Shown piece by piece: positions 11,601-24,700 of a DNA stretch of 64,000 nt. The DNA is from Siphonodentalium dalli (Eukaryota > Mollusca > Scaphopoda > Gadilida > Siphonodentaliidae). The notes below the pieces were generated by a model, which was given only the letters and a program-made list of their open reading frames with translations, had not been told where the DNA came from and made no database searches. The first letter of the stretch is position 1, and every line of letters begins with the position of its first letter. The stretch is from assembly GCA_032622095.1 (NCBI GenBank), contig CP136064.1, forward strand, positions 250,001 to 314,000. The letters run 5' to 3'. The translations under genes were made by a program, and so were the position numbers.

Positions 11601-14600
11601 ACTTTAAGGGGTATCTGCTATAGACTGGTTCCATGGTGGAGTACTGTTGGATATTTTCAATTTGGCGCATGTTTCTCCATACCGCGCCATGTCAAATCTG
11701 GCCATATCCGAATCGGGTTGTCATTTACAATGACTACAGAAAATAAATATCTTCATGTTGGAATGCAATGTATGTTTAAAGGAACAGATGTATCTCAACT
11801 TAAAGGGACATAAGTAACACAGTCACCAACTTTAAGGGGTATCTGCTATAGACTGGTTCCATGGTGGAGTACGGTTGGATATTTTCAATTTGGCGCATGT
11901 TTCTCCATACCGCGCCATGTCAAATCTGGCCATATCCGAATCGGGTTGTCATTTACAATGACTACAGAAAATAAATATCTTCATGTTGGAATGCAAATGT
12001 ATGTTTAAAGGAACAGATGTATCTCAACTTAAAGGGACATAAGCAACACAGTCACCAACTTAAAGGGGTATCTGCTATAGACTGGTTCCATGGTGGAGTA
12101 CGGTTGGATATTTTCAATTTGGCGCATGTTTCTCCATACCGCGCCATGTCAAATCTGGCCATATCCGAATCGGGTTGTCATTTACAATGACTGCAGAAAA
12201 TATATATCTTCATGGTGGAATGCAAATGTATGTTTAAAGGAACAGATGTATCTCAACTTAAAGGGACATAAGTAACACAGTCACCAACTTAAAGGGGTGT
12301 CTGATATAGACTGGTTCCATGGTGGAGTACGGTTGGATATTTTCAATTTGGCGCATGTTTCTCCATACCACGTCATGTCAGATCTGGCCCTATCCGAATC
12401 GGGTTGTCATTTACAATGACTGCAGAAAATATATATCTTCATGGTGGAATGCAAATGTATGTTTAAAGAAACAGATGTATCTCAACTTAAAGGGACATAA
12501 GTAACACAGTCACCAACTTTAAGGGGTATCTGCTATAGACTGGTTCCATGGTGGAGTACGGTTGGATATTTTCAATTTGGCGCTTGTTTCTCCATACCGC
12601 GCCATGTCAAATCTGGCCATATCCGAATCGGGTTGTCATTTACAGTGACTGCAGAAAATATATATCTTCATGTTGGAATGCAAATGTATGTTTAAAGGAA
12701 CAGATGTATCTCAACTTAAAGGGACATAAGTAACACCGTCACCAACTTTAAGTGGTATCTGCTATAGACTGGTTACATGGTGGAGTACGGTTGGATATTT
12801 TCAATTTTGCGCATGTTTCTCCATACCGCGCCATGTCAAATCTGGCCATATCCGAATCGGGTTGTCATTTACAATGACTACAGAAAATAAATATCTTCAT
12901 GTTGGAATGCAAATGTATGTTTAAAGGAACAGATGTATCTCAACTTAAAGGGACATAAGTAACACAGTCACCAACTTTAAGGGGTATCTGCTATAGACTG
13001 GTTCCATGGTGGAGTACGGTTGGATATTTTCTATTTGGCGCATGTTTCTCCATACCGCGCCATGTCAAATCTGGCCATATCCGAATCGGGTTGTCATTTA
13101 CAATGACTACAGAAAATAAATATCTTTATGTTGGAATGCAAATGTATGTTTAAAGAAACAGATGTATCTCAACTTAAAGGGACATAAGTAACACAGTCAC
13201 CAACTTTAAGGGGTATCTGCTATAGACTGGTTCCATGGTGGAGTACTGTTGGATATTTTCAATTTGGCGCATGTTTGTCCCTACCGCGCCATGTCAAATC
13301 TGGCCATATCCGAATCGGGTTGTCATTTACAATGACTACAGAAAATAAATATCTTCATGTTGGAATGCAAATGTATGTTTAAAGGAACAGATGTATCTCA
13401 ACTTAAAGGGACATAAGTAACACAGTCACCAACTTTAAGGGGTATCTGCTATAGACTGGTTCCATGGTGGAGTACGGTTGGATATTTTCTATTTGGCGCA
13501 TGTTTCTCCATACCGCGCCATGTCAAATCTGGCCATATCCTAATCGGGTTGTCATTTACAATGACTACAGAAAATAAATATCTTCATGTTGGAATGCAAA
13601 TGTATGTTTAAAGAAAAAGATGTATCTCAACTTAAAGGAACATAAGTAACACAGTCACCAACTTTAAGGGGTATCTGCTATAGACTGGTTCCATGGTGGA
13701 GTACTGTTGGATATTTTCAATTTGGCGCATGTTTCTCCCTACCGCGCCATGTCAAATCTGGCCATATCCGAATCGGGTTGTCATTTACAATGACTACAGA
13801 AAATAAATATCTTCATGTTGGAATGCAAATGTATGTTTAAAGGAACAGATGTATCTCAACTTAAAGGGACATAAGTAACACAGTCACCAACTTTAAGGGG
13901 TATCTGCTATAGACTGGTTCCATGGTGGAGTACGGTTGGATATTTTCAATTTGGCGCATGTTTTTCCATACCGCGCCATGTCAAATCTGGCCATATCCGA
14001 ATCGGGTTGTCATTTACAATGACTACAGAAAATAAATATCTTCATGTTGGAAAGCAAATGTATGTTTAAAGGAACAGATGTATCTCAACTTAAAGGGACA
14101 TAAGTAACACAGTCACCAACTTAAAGGGGTATCTGCTATAGACTGGTTCCATGGTGGAGTACGGTTGGATATTTTCAATTTGGCGCATGTTTCTCCATAC
14201 CGCGCCATGTCAAATCTGGCCATATCCGAATCGGGTTGTCATTTACAATGACTGCAGAAAATATATATCTTCATGTTGGAATGCAAATGTATGTTTAAAG
14301 GAACAGATGTATCTCAACTTAAAGGGACATAAGTAACACAGTCACCAACTTTAAGGGGTATCTGCTATAGACTGGTTCCATGGTGGAGTACGGTTGGATA
14401 TTTTCAATTTGGCGCATGTTTCTCCATACCGCGCCATGTCAAATCTGGCCATATCCGAATCGGGTTGTCATTTACAATGACTGCAGAAAATATATATCTT
14501 CATGTTGGAATGCAAATGTATGTTTAAAGGAACAGATGTATCTCAACTTAAAGGGACATAAGTAACACCGTCACCAACTTTAAGGGGTATCTGCTATAGA

Positions 14601-17600
14601 CTGGTTACATGGTGGAGTACGGTTGGATATTTTCAATTTTGCGCATGTTTCTCCATACCGCGCCATGTCAAATCTGGCCATATCCGAATCGGGTTGTCAT
14701 TTACAATGACTACAGAAAATAAATATCTTCATGTTGGAATGCAAATGTATGTTTAAAGGAACAGATGTATCTCAACTTAAAGGAACATAAGTAACACAGT
14801 CACCAACTTAAAGAGGTGTCTGATTTAGACTGGTTCCATGGTGGAGTACGGTTGGATATTTTCTATTTGGCGCATGTTTCTCCATACCGCGCCATGTCAA
14901 ATCTGGCCATATCCGAATCGGGTTGTCATTTACAATGACTACAGAAAATAAATATCTTCATGTTGGAATGCAAATGTATGTTTAAAGGAACAGATGTATC
15001 TCAACTTAAAGGGACATAAGTAACACAGTCACCAACTTTAAGGGGTATCTGCTATAGACTGGTTCCATGGTGGAGTACGGTTGGATATTTTCTATTTGGC
15101 GCATGTTTCTCCATACCGCGCCATGTCAAATCTGGCCATATCCGAATCGGGTTGTCATTTACAATGACTACAGAAAATAAATATCTTCATGTTGGAATGC
15201 AAATGTATGTTCAAAGAAACAGATGTATCTCAACTTAAAGGGACATAAGTAACACAGTCACCAACTTTAAGGGGTATCTGCTATAGACTGGTTCCATGGT
15301 GGAGTACTGTTGGATATTTTCAATTTGGCGCATGTTTCTCCCTACCGCGCCATGTCAAATCTGGCCATATCCGAATCGGGTTGTCATTTACAATGACTAC
15401 AGAAAATAAATATCTTCATGTTGGAATGCAAATGTATGTTTAAAGGAACAGATGTATCTCAACTTAAAGGGACATAAGTAACACAGTTACCAACTTTAAG
15501 GGGTATCTGCTATAGACTGGTTCCATGGTGGAGTACGGTTGGATATTTTCAATTTGGCGCATGTTTCTCCATACCGCGCCATGTCAAATCTGGCCATATC
15601 CGAATCGGGTTGTCATTTACAATGACTGCAGAAAATATATATCTTCATGGTGGAATGCAAATGTATGTTTAAAGGAACAGATGTATCTCAACTTAAAGGG
15701 ACATAAGTAACACAGTCAACAACTTTAAGGGGTATCTGCTATAGACTGGTTCCATGGTGGAGTACTGTTGGATATTTTCAATTTGGCGCATGTTTCTCCA
15801 TACCGCGCCATGTCAAATCTGGCCATATCCGAATCGGGTTGTCATTTACAATGACTGCAGAAAATATATATCTTCATGGTGGAATGCAAATGTATGTTTA
15901 AAGGAACAGATGTATCTCAACTTAAAGGGACATAAGTAACACCGTCACCAACTTTAAGGGGTATCTGCTATAGACTGGTTCCATGGTGGAGTACTGTTGG
16001 ATATTTTCAATTTGGCGCATGTTTCTCCCTACCGCGTCATGTCAAATCTGGCCATATCCGAATCGGGTTGTCATTTACAATGACTACAGAAAATAAATAT
16101 CTTCATGTTGGAATGCAAATGTATGTTTAAAGAAACAGATGTATCTCAACTTAAAGGGACATAAGTAACACAGTCACCAACTTTAAGGGGTATCTGCTAT
16201 AGACTGGTTACATGGTGGAGTACGGTTGGATATTTTCAATTTTGCGCATGTTTCTCCATACCGCGCCATGTCAAATCTGGCCATATCCGAATCGGGTTGT
16301 CATTTACAATGACTACAGAAAATAAATATCTTCATGTTGGAATGCAAATGTATGTTTAAAGGAACAGATGTATCTCAACTTAAAGGAACATAAGTAACAC
16401 AGTCACCAACTTAAAGAGGTGTCTTATTTAGACTGGTTCCATGGTGGAGTACGGTTGGATATTTTCTATTTGGCGCATGTTTCTCCATACCGCGCCATGT
16501 CAAATCTGGCCATATCCGAATCGGGTTGTCATTTACAATGACTACAGAAAATAAATATTTTCATGTTGGAATGCAAATGTATGTTTAAAGGAACAGATGT
16601 ATCTCAACTTAAAGGGACATAAGTAACACAGTCACCAACTTTAAGGGGTATCTGCTATAGACTGGTTCCATGGTGGAGTACGGTTGGATATTTTCTATTT
16701 GGCGCATGTTTCTCCATACCGCGCCATGTCAAATCTGGCCATATCCGAATCGGGTTGTCATTTACAATGACTACAGAAAATAAATATCTTCATGTTGGAA
16801 TGCAAATGTATGTTTAAAGAAACAGATGTATCTCAACTTAAAGGGACATAAGTAACACAGTCACCAACTTTAAGGGGTATCTGCTATAGACTGGTTCCAT
16901 GGTGGAGTACTGTTGGATATTTTCAATTTGGCGCATGTTTCTCCCTACCGCGCCATGTCAAATCTGGCCATATCCGAATCGGGTTGTCATTTACAATGAC
17001 TACAGAAAATAAATATCTTCATGTTGGAATGCAAATGTATGTTTAAAGGAACAGATGTATCTCAACTTAAAGGGACATAAGTAACACAGTCACCAACTTT
17101 AAGGGGTATCTGCTATAGACTGGTTCCATGGTGGAGTACGGTTGGATATTTTCAATTTGGCGCATGTTTCTCCATACCGCGCCATGTCAAATCTGGCCAT
17201 ATCCGAATCGGGTTGTCATTTACAATGACTGCAGAAAATATATATCTTCATGGTGGAATGCAAATGTATGTTTAAAGGAACAGATGTATCTCAACTTAAA
17301 GGGACATAAGTAACACAGTCACCAACTTTAAGGGGTATCTGCTATAGACTGGTTCCATGGTGGAGTACTGTTGGATATTTTCAATTTGGCGCATGTTTCT
17401 CCATACCGCGCCATGTCAAATCTGGCCATATCCGAATCGGGTTGTCATTTACAATGACTGCAGAAAATATATATCTTCATGGTGGAATGCAAATGTATGT
17501 TTAAAGGAACAGATGTATCTCAACTTAAAGGGACATAAGTAACACCGTCACCAACTTTAAGGGGTATCTGCTATAGACTGGTTCCATGGTGGAGTACTGT

Positions 17601-18730
17601 TGGATATTTTCAATTTGGCGCATGTTTCTCCCTACCGCGTCATGTCAAATCTGGCCATATCCGAATCGGGTTGTCATTTACAATGACTACAGAAAATAAA
17701 TATCTTCATGTTGGAATGCAAATGTATGTTTAAAGAAACAGATGTATCTCAACTTAAAGGGACATAAGTAACACAGTCACCAACTTTAAGGGGTATCTGC
17801 TATAGACTGGTTACATGGTGGAGTACGGTTGGATATTTTCAATTTTGCGCATGTTTCTCCATACCGCGCCATGTCAAATCTGGCCATATCCGAATCGGGT
17901 TGTCATTTACAATGACTACAGAAAATAAATATCTTCATGTTGGAATGCAAATGTATGTTTAAAGGAACAGATGTATCTCAACTTAAAGGAACATAAGTAA
18001 CACAGTCACCAACTTAAAGAGGTGTCTTATTTAGACTGGTTCCATGGTGGAGTACGGTTGGATATTTTCTATTTGGCGCATGTTTCTCCATACCGCGCCA
18101 TGTCAAATCTGGCCATATCCGAATCGGGTTGTCATTTACAATGACTACAGAAAATAAATATTTTCATGTTGGAATGCAAATGTATGTTTAAAGGAACAGA
18201 TGTATCTCAACTTAAAGGGACATAAGTAACACAGTCACCAACTTTAAGGGGTATCTGCTATAGACTGGTTCCATGGTGGAGTACGGTTGGATATTTTCTA
18301 TTTGGCGCATGTTTCTCCATACCGCGCCATGTCAAATCTGGCCATATCCGAATCGGGTTGTCATTTACAATGACTACAGAAAATAAATATCTTCATGTTG
18401 GAATGCAAATGTATGTTTAAAGAAACAGATGTATCTCAACTTAAAGGGACATAAGTAACACAGTCACCAACTTTAAGGGGTATCTGCTATAGACTGGTTC
18501 CATGGTGGAGTACTGTTGGATATTTTCAATTTGGCGCATGTTTCTCCCTACCGCGCCATGTCAAATCTGGCCATATCCGAATCGGGTTGTCATTTACAAT
18601 GACTACAGAAAATAAATATCTTCATGTTGGAATGCAAATGTATGTTTAAAGGAACAGATGTATCTCAACTTAAAGGGACATAAGTAACACAGTCACCAAC
18701 TTTAAGGGGTATCTGCTATAGACTGGTTCC
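8654..18730 (+). repeat. Higher-order block A, 10,077 bp (44 monomers)
   Basis: This is the first unit of a recent large tandem duplication. It starts at a monomer marked by TTTGCCGCATG. Private markers shared with block B at matching places include GGCCTTATCC (9,412; 19,259), GACTGAAGAGAAA (9,667; 19,516), ATGGCGGAG (9,799; 19,648), CGGGGGTTG (10,109; 19,958), ATCTTTATG (13,123; 22,556), GTTTGTCCC (13,275; 22,706) and AAAGAAAAAGATG (13,610; 23,043). I saw no substitution between A and B in the stretches I compared. Its last third holds two tandem 7-mers, 15,525-17,127 and 17,128-18,730. Confidence 0.88.
15525..18730 (+). repeat. Two tandem 7-mer (1,603-bp) units at the end of block A
   Basis: Units 15,525-17,127 and 17,128-18,730 share the same seven-monomer order. 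The distinctive AAATATTTTCATG is at 16,553 and 18,156, exactly 1,603 bp apart. The TACTG/CGTCATG monomer and the GTCTTATTTAG junction also recur at that spacing. A few early differences, such as CAGTCAACAAC near 15,716 in the first unit only, tell the two apart. The same arrangement appears at 24,958-28,163 in block B, so the 7-mer doubled before the 10-kb duplication. Confidence 0.85.
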
Positions 18731-21700
18731 ATGGTGGAGTACGGTTGGATATTTTCAATTTGCCGCATGTTTCTCCATACCGCGCCATGTCAAATCTGGC
18801 CATATCCGAATCGGGTTGTCATTTACAATGACTGCAGAAAATATATATCTTCATGGTGGAATGCAAATGAATGTTTAAAGGAACAGATGTATCTCAACTT
18901 AAAGGGACATAAGTAACACCGTCACCAACTTGAAGGGGTATCTGCTATAGACTGGTTACATGGTGGAGTACGGTTGGATATTTTCAATTTTGCGCATGTT
19001 TCTCCATACCGCGCCATGTCAAATCTGGCCATATCCGAATCGGGTTGTCATTTACAATGACTGCAGAAAATAAATATCTTCATGTTGGAATGCAAATGTA
19101 TGTTTAAAGGAACAGATGTATCTCAACTTAAAGGGACATAAGTAACACAGACACCAACTTAAAGAGGTGTCTGATTTAGAATGGTTCCATGGTGGAGTAC
19201 GGTTGGATATTTTCTACTTGGCGCATGTTTCTCCATACCGCGCCATGTCAAATCTGGCCTTATCCGAATCGGGTTGTCATTTACAATGACTGCAGAAAAT
19301 ATATATCTTCATGGTGGAATGCAAATGTATGTTTAAAGGAACAGATGTATCTCAACTTAAAGGGACATAAGTAACACAGTCACCAACTTTAAGGGGTATC
19401 TGCTATAGACTGGTTCCATGGTGGAGTACTGTTGGATATTTTCAATTTGGCGCATGTTTCTCCATACCGCGCCATGTCAAATCTGGCCATATCCGAATCG
19501 GGTTGTCATTTACAATGACTGAAGAGAAATATATATCTTCATGGTGGAATGCAAATGTATGTTTAAAGGAAGAGATGTATCTCAACTTAAAGGGACATAA
19601 GTAACACCGTCACCAACTTTAAGGGGTATCTGCTATAGACTGGTTCCATGGCGGAGTACTGTTGGATATTTTCAATTTGGCGCATGTTTCTCCCTACCGC
19701 GTCATGTCAAATCTGGCCATATCCGAATCGGGTTGTCATTTACAATGACTACAGAAAATAAATATCTTCATGTTGGAATGCAAATGTATGTTTAAAGAAA
19801 CAGATGTATCTCAACTTAAAGGGACATAAGTAACACAGTCACCAACTTTAAGGGGTATCTGCTATAGACTGGTTCCATGGTGGAGTACTGTTGGATATTT
19901 TCAATTTGGCGCATGTTTCTCCCTACCGCGCCATGTCAAATCTGGCCATATCCGAATCGGGGGTTGTCATTTACAATGACTACAGAAAATAAATATCTTC
20001 ATGTTGGAAAGCAAATGTATGTTTAAAGAAACAGATGTATCTCAACTTAAAGGGACATAAGTAACACAGTCACCAACTTAAAGGTGTATCTGCTATAGAC
20101 TGGTTCCATGGTGGAGTACTGTTGGATATTTTCAATTTGGCGCATGTTTCTCCATACCGCGCCATGTCAAATCTGGCCATATCCGAATCGGGTTGTCATT
20201 TACAATGACTGCAGAAAATATATATCTTCATGGTGGAATGCAAATGTATGTTTAAAGGAACAGATGTATCTCAACTTAAAGGGACATAAGTAACACCGTC
20301 ACCAACTTTAAGGGGTATCTGCTATAGACTGGTTCCATGGTGGAGTACTGTTGGATATTTTCAATTTGGCGCATGTTTCTCCCTACCGCGTCATGTCAAA
20401 TCTGGCCATATCCGAATCGGGTTGTCATTTACAATGACTACAGAAAATAAATATCTTCATGTTGGAAAGCAAATGTATGTTTAAAGGAACAGATGTATCT
20501 CAACTTAAAGGGACATAAGTAACACAGTCACCAACTTAAAGGGGTATCTGCTATAGACTGGTTCCATGGTGGAGTACGGTTGGATATTTTCAATTTGGCG
20601 CATGTTTCTCCATACCGCGCCATGTCAAATCTGGCCCTATCCGAATCGGGTTGTCATTTACAATGACTGCAGAAAATATATATCTTCATGGTGGAATGCA
20701 AATGTATGTATAAAGAAACAGATGTATCTCAACTTAAAGGGACATAAGTAACACAGTCACCAACTTTAAGGGGTATCTGCTATAGACTGGTTCCATGGTG
20801 GAGTACGGTTGGATATTTTCAATTTGGCGCATGTTTCTCCATACCGCGCCATGTCAAATCTGGCCATATCCGAATCGGGTTGTCATTTACAATGACTGCA
20901 GAAAATAAATATCTTCATGTTGGAATGCAAATGTATGTTTAAAGGAACAGATATATCTCAACTTAAAGGGACATAAGTAACACAGTCACCAACTTAAAGA
21001 GGTGTCTGATTTAGACTGGTTCCATGGTGGAGTACGGTTGGATATTTTCTACTTGGCGCATGTTTCTCCATACCGCGCCATGTCAAATCTGGCCATATCC
21101 GAATCGGGTTGTCATTTACAATGACTACAGAAAATAAATATCTTCATGTTGGAATATTTACAATGACTACAGAAATTAAATATCTTCATGTTGGAATGCA
21201 AATGTATGTTTAAAGGAACAGATGTATCTCAACTTAAAGGGACATAAGTAACACAGTCACCAACTTTAAGGGGTATCTGCTATAGACTGGTTCCATGGTG
21301 GAGTACTGTTGGATATTTTCAATTTGGCGCATGTTTCTCCATACCGCGCCATGTCAAATCTGGCCATATCCGAATCGGGTTGTCATTTACAATGACTACA
21401 GAAAATAAATATCTTCATGTTGGAATGCAATGTATGTTTAAAGGAACAGATGTATCTCAACTTAAAGGGACATAAGTAACACAGTCACCAACTTTAAGGG
21501 GTATCTGCTATAGACTGGTTCCATGGTGGAGTACGGTTGGATATTTTCAATTTGGCGCATGTTTCTCCATACCGCGCCATGTCAAATCTGGCCATATCCG
21601 AATCGGGTTGTCATTTACAATGACTACAGAAAATAAATATCTTCATGTTGGAATGCAAATGTATGTTTAAAGGAACAGATGTATCTCAACTTAAAGGGAC

Positions 21701-24700
21701 ATAAGCAACACAGTCACCAACTTAAAGGGGTATCTGCTATAGACTGGTTCCATGGTGGAGTACGGTTGGATATTTTCAATTTGGCGCATGTTTCTCCATA
21801 CCGCGCCATGTCAAATCTGGCCATATCCGAATCGGGTTGTCATTTACAATGACTGCAGAAAATATATATCTTCATGGTGGAATGCAAATGTATGTTTAAA
21901 GGAACAGATGTATCTCAACTTAAAGGGACATAAGTAACACAGTCACCAACTTAAAGGGGTGTCTGATATAGACTGGTTCCATGGTGGAGTACGGTTGGAT
22001 ATTTTCAATTTGGCGCATGTTTCTCCATACCGCGCCATGTCAAATCTGGCCATATCCGAATCGGGTTGTCATTTACAGTGACTGCAGAAAATATATATCT
22101 TCATGTTGGAATGCAAATGTATGTTTAAAGGAACAGATGTATCTCAACTTAAAGGGACATAAGTAACACCGTCACCAACTTTAAGTGGTATCTGCTATAG
22201 ACTGGTTACATGGTGGAGTACGGTTGGATATTTTCAATTTTGCGCATGTTTCTCCATACCGCGCCATGTCAAATCTGGCCATATCCGAATCGGGTTGTCA
22301 TTTACAATGACTACAGAAAATAAATATCTTCATGTTGGAATGCAAATGTATGTTTAAAGGAACAGATGTATCTCAACTTAAAGGGACATAAGTAACACAG
22401 TCACCAACTTTAAGGGGTATCTGCTATAGACTGGTTCCATGGTGGAGTACGGTTGGATATTTTCTATTTGGCGCATGTTTCTCCATACCGCGCCATGTCA
22501 AATCTGGCCATATCCGAATCGGGTTGTCATTTACAATGACTACAGAAAATAAATATCTTTATGTTGGAATGCAAATGTATGTTTAAAGAAACAGATGTAT
22601 CTCAACTTAAAGGGACATAAGTAACACAGTCACCAACTTTAAGGGGTATCTGCTATAGACTGGTTCCATGGTGGAGTACTGTTGGATATTTTCAATTTGG
22701 CGCATGTTTGTCCCTACCGCGCCATGTCAAATCTGGCCATATCCGAATCGGGTTGTCATTTACAATGACTACAGAAAATAAATATCTTCATGTTGGAATG
22801 CAAATGTATGTTTAAAGGAACAGATGTATCTCAACTTAAAGGGACATAAGTAACACAGTCACCAACTTTAAGGGGTATCTGCTATAGACTGGTTCCATGG
22901 TGGAGTACGGTTGGATATTTTCTATTTGGCGCATGTTTCTCCATACCGCGCCATGTCAAATCTGGCCATATCCTAATCGGGTTGTCATTTACAATGACTA
23001 CAGAAAATAAATATCTTCATGTTGGAATGCAAATGTATGTTTAAAGAAAAAGATGTATCTCAACTTAAAGGAACATAAGTAACACAGTCACCAACTTTAA
23101 GGGGTATCTGCTATAGACTGGTTCCATGGTGGAGTACTGTTGGATATTTTCAATTTGGCGCATGTTTCTCCCTACCGCGCCATGTCAAATCTGGCCATAT
23201 CCGAATCGGGTTGTCATTTACAATGACTACAGAAAATAAATATCTTCATGTTGGAATGCAAATGTATGTTTAAAGGAACAGATGTATCTCAACTTAAAGG
23301 GACATAAGTAACACAGTCACCAACTTTAAGGGGTATCTGCTATAGACTGGTTCCATGGTGGAGTACGGTTGGATATTTTCAATTTGGCGCATGTTTTTCC
23401 ATACCGCGCCATGTCAAATCTGGCCATATCCGAATCGGGTTGTCATTTACAATGACTACAGAAAATAAATATCTTCATGTTGGAAAGCAAATGTATGTTT
23501 AAAGGAACAGATGTATCTCAACTTAAAGGGACATAAGTAACACAGTCACCAACTTAAAGGGGTATCTGCTATAGACTGGTTCCATGGTGGAGTACGGTTG
23601 GATATTTTCAATTTGGCGCATGTTTCTCCATACCGCGCCATGTCAAATCTGGCCATATCCGAATCGGGTTGTCATTTACAATGACTGCAGAAAATATATA
23701 TCTTCATGTTGGAATGCAAATGTATGTTTAAAGGAACAGATGTATCTCAACTTAAAGGGACATAAGTAACACAGTCACCAACTTTAAGGGGTATCTGCTA
23801 TAGACTGGTTCCATGGTGGAGTACGGTTGGATATTTTCAATTTGGCGCATGTTTCTCCATACCGCGCCATGTCAAATCTGGCCATATCCGAATCGGGTTG
23901 TCATTTACAATGACTGCAGAAAATATATATCTTCATGTTGGAATGCAAATGTATGTTTAAAGGAACAGATGTATCTCAACTTAAAGGGACATAAGTAACA
24001 CCGTCACCAACTTTAAGGGGTATCTGCTATAGACTGGTTACATGGTGGAGTACGGTTGGATATTTTCAATTTTGCGCATGTTTCTCCATACCGCGCCATG
24101 TCAAATCTGGCCATATCCGAATCGGGTTGTCATTTACAATGACTACAGAAAATAAATATCTTCATGTTGGAATGCAAATGTATGTTTAAAGGAACAGATG
24201 TATCTCAACTTAAAGGAACATAAGTAACACAGTCACCAACTTAAAGAGGTGTCTGATTTAGACTGGTTCCATGGTGGAGTACGGTTGGATATTTTCTATT
24301 TGGCGCATGTTTCTCCATACCGCGCCATGTCAAATCTGGCCATATCCGAATCGGGTTGTCATTTACAATGACTACAGAAAATAAATATCTTCATGTTGGA
24401 ATGCAAATGTATGTTTAAAGGAACAGATGTATCTCAACTTAAAGGGACATAAGTAACACAGTCACCAACTTTAAGGGGTATCTGCTATAGACTGGTTCCA
24501 TGGTGGAGTACGGTTGGATATTTTCTATTTGGCGCATGTTTCTCCATACCGCGCCATGTCAAATCTGGCCATATCCGAATCGGGTTGTCATTTACAATGA
24601 CTACAGAAAATAAATATCTTCATGTTGGAATGCAAATGTATGTTCAAAGAAACAGATGTATCTCAACTTAAAGGGACATAAGTAACACAGTCACCAACTT

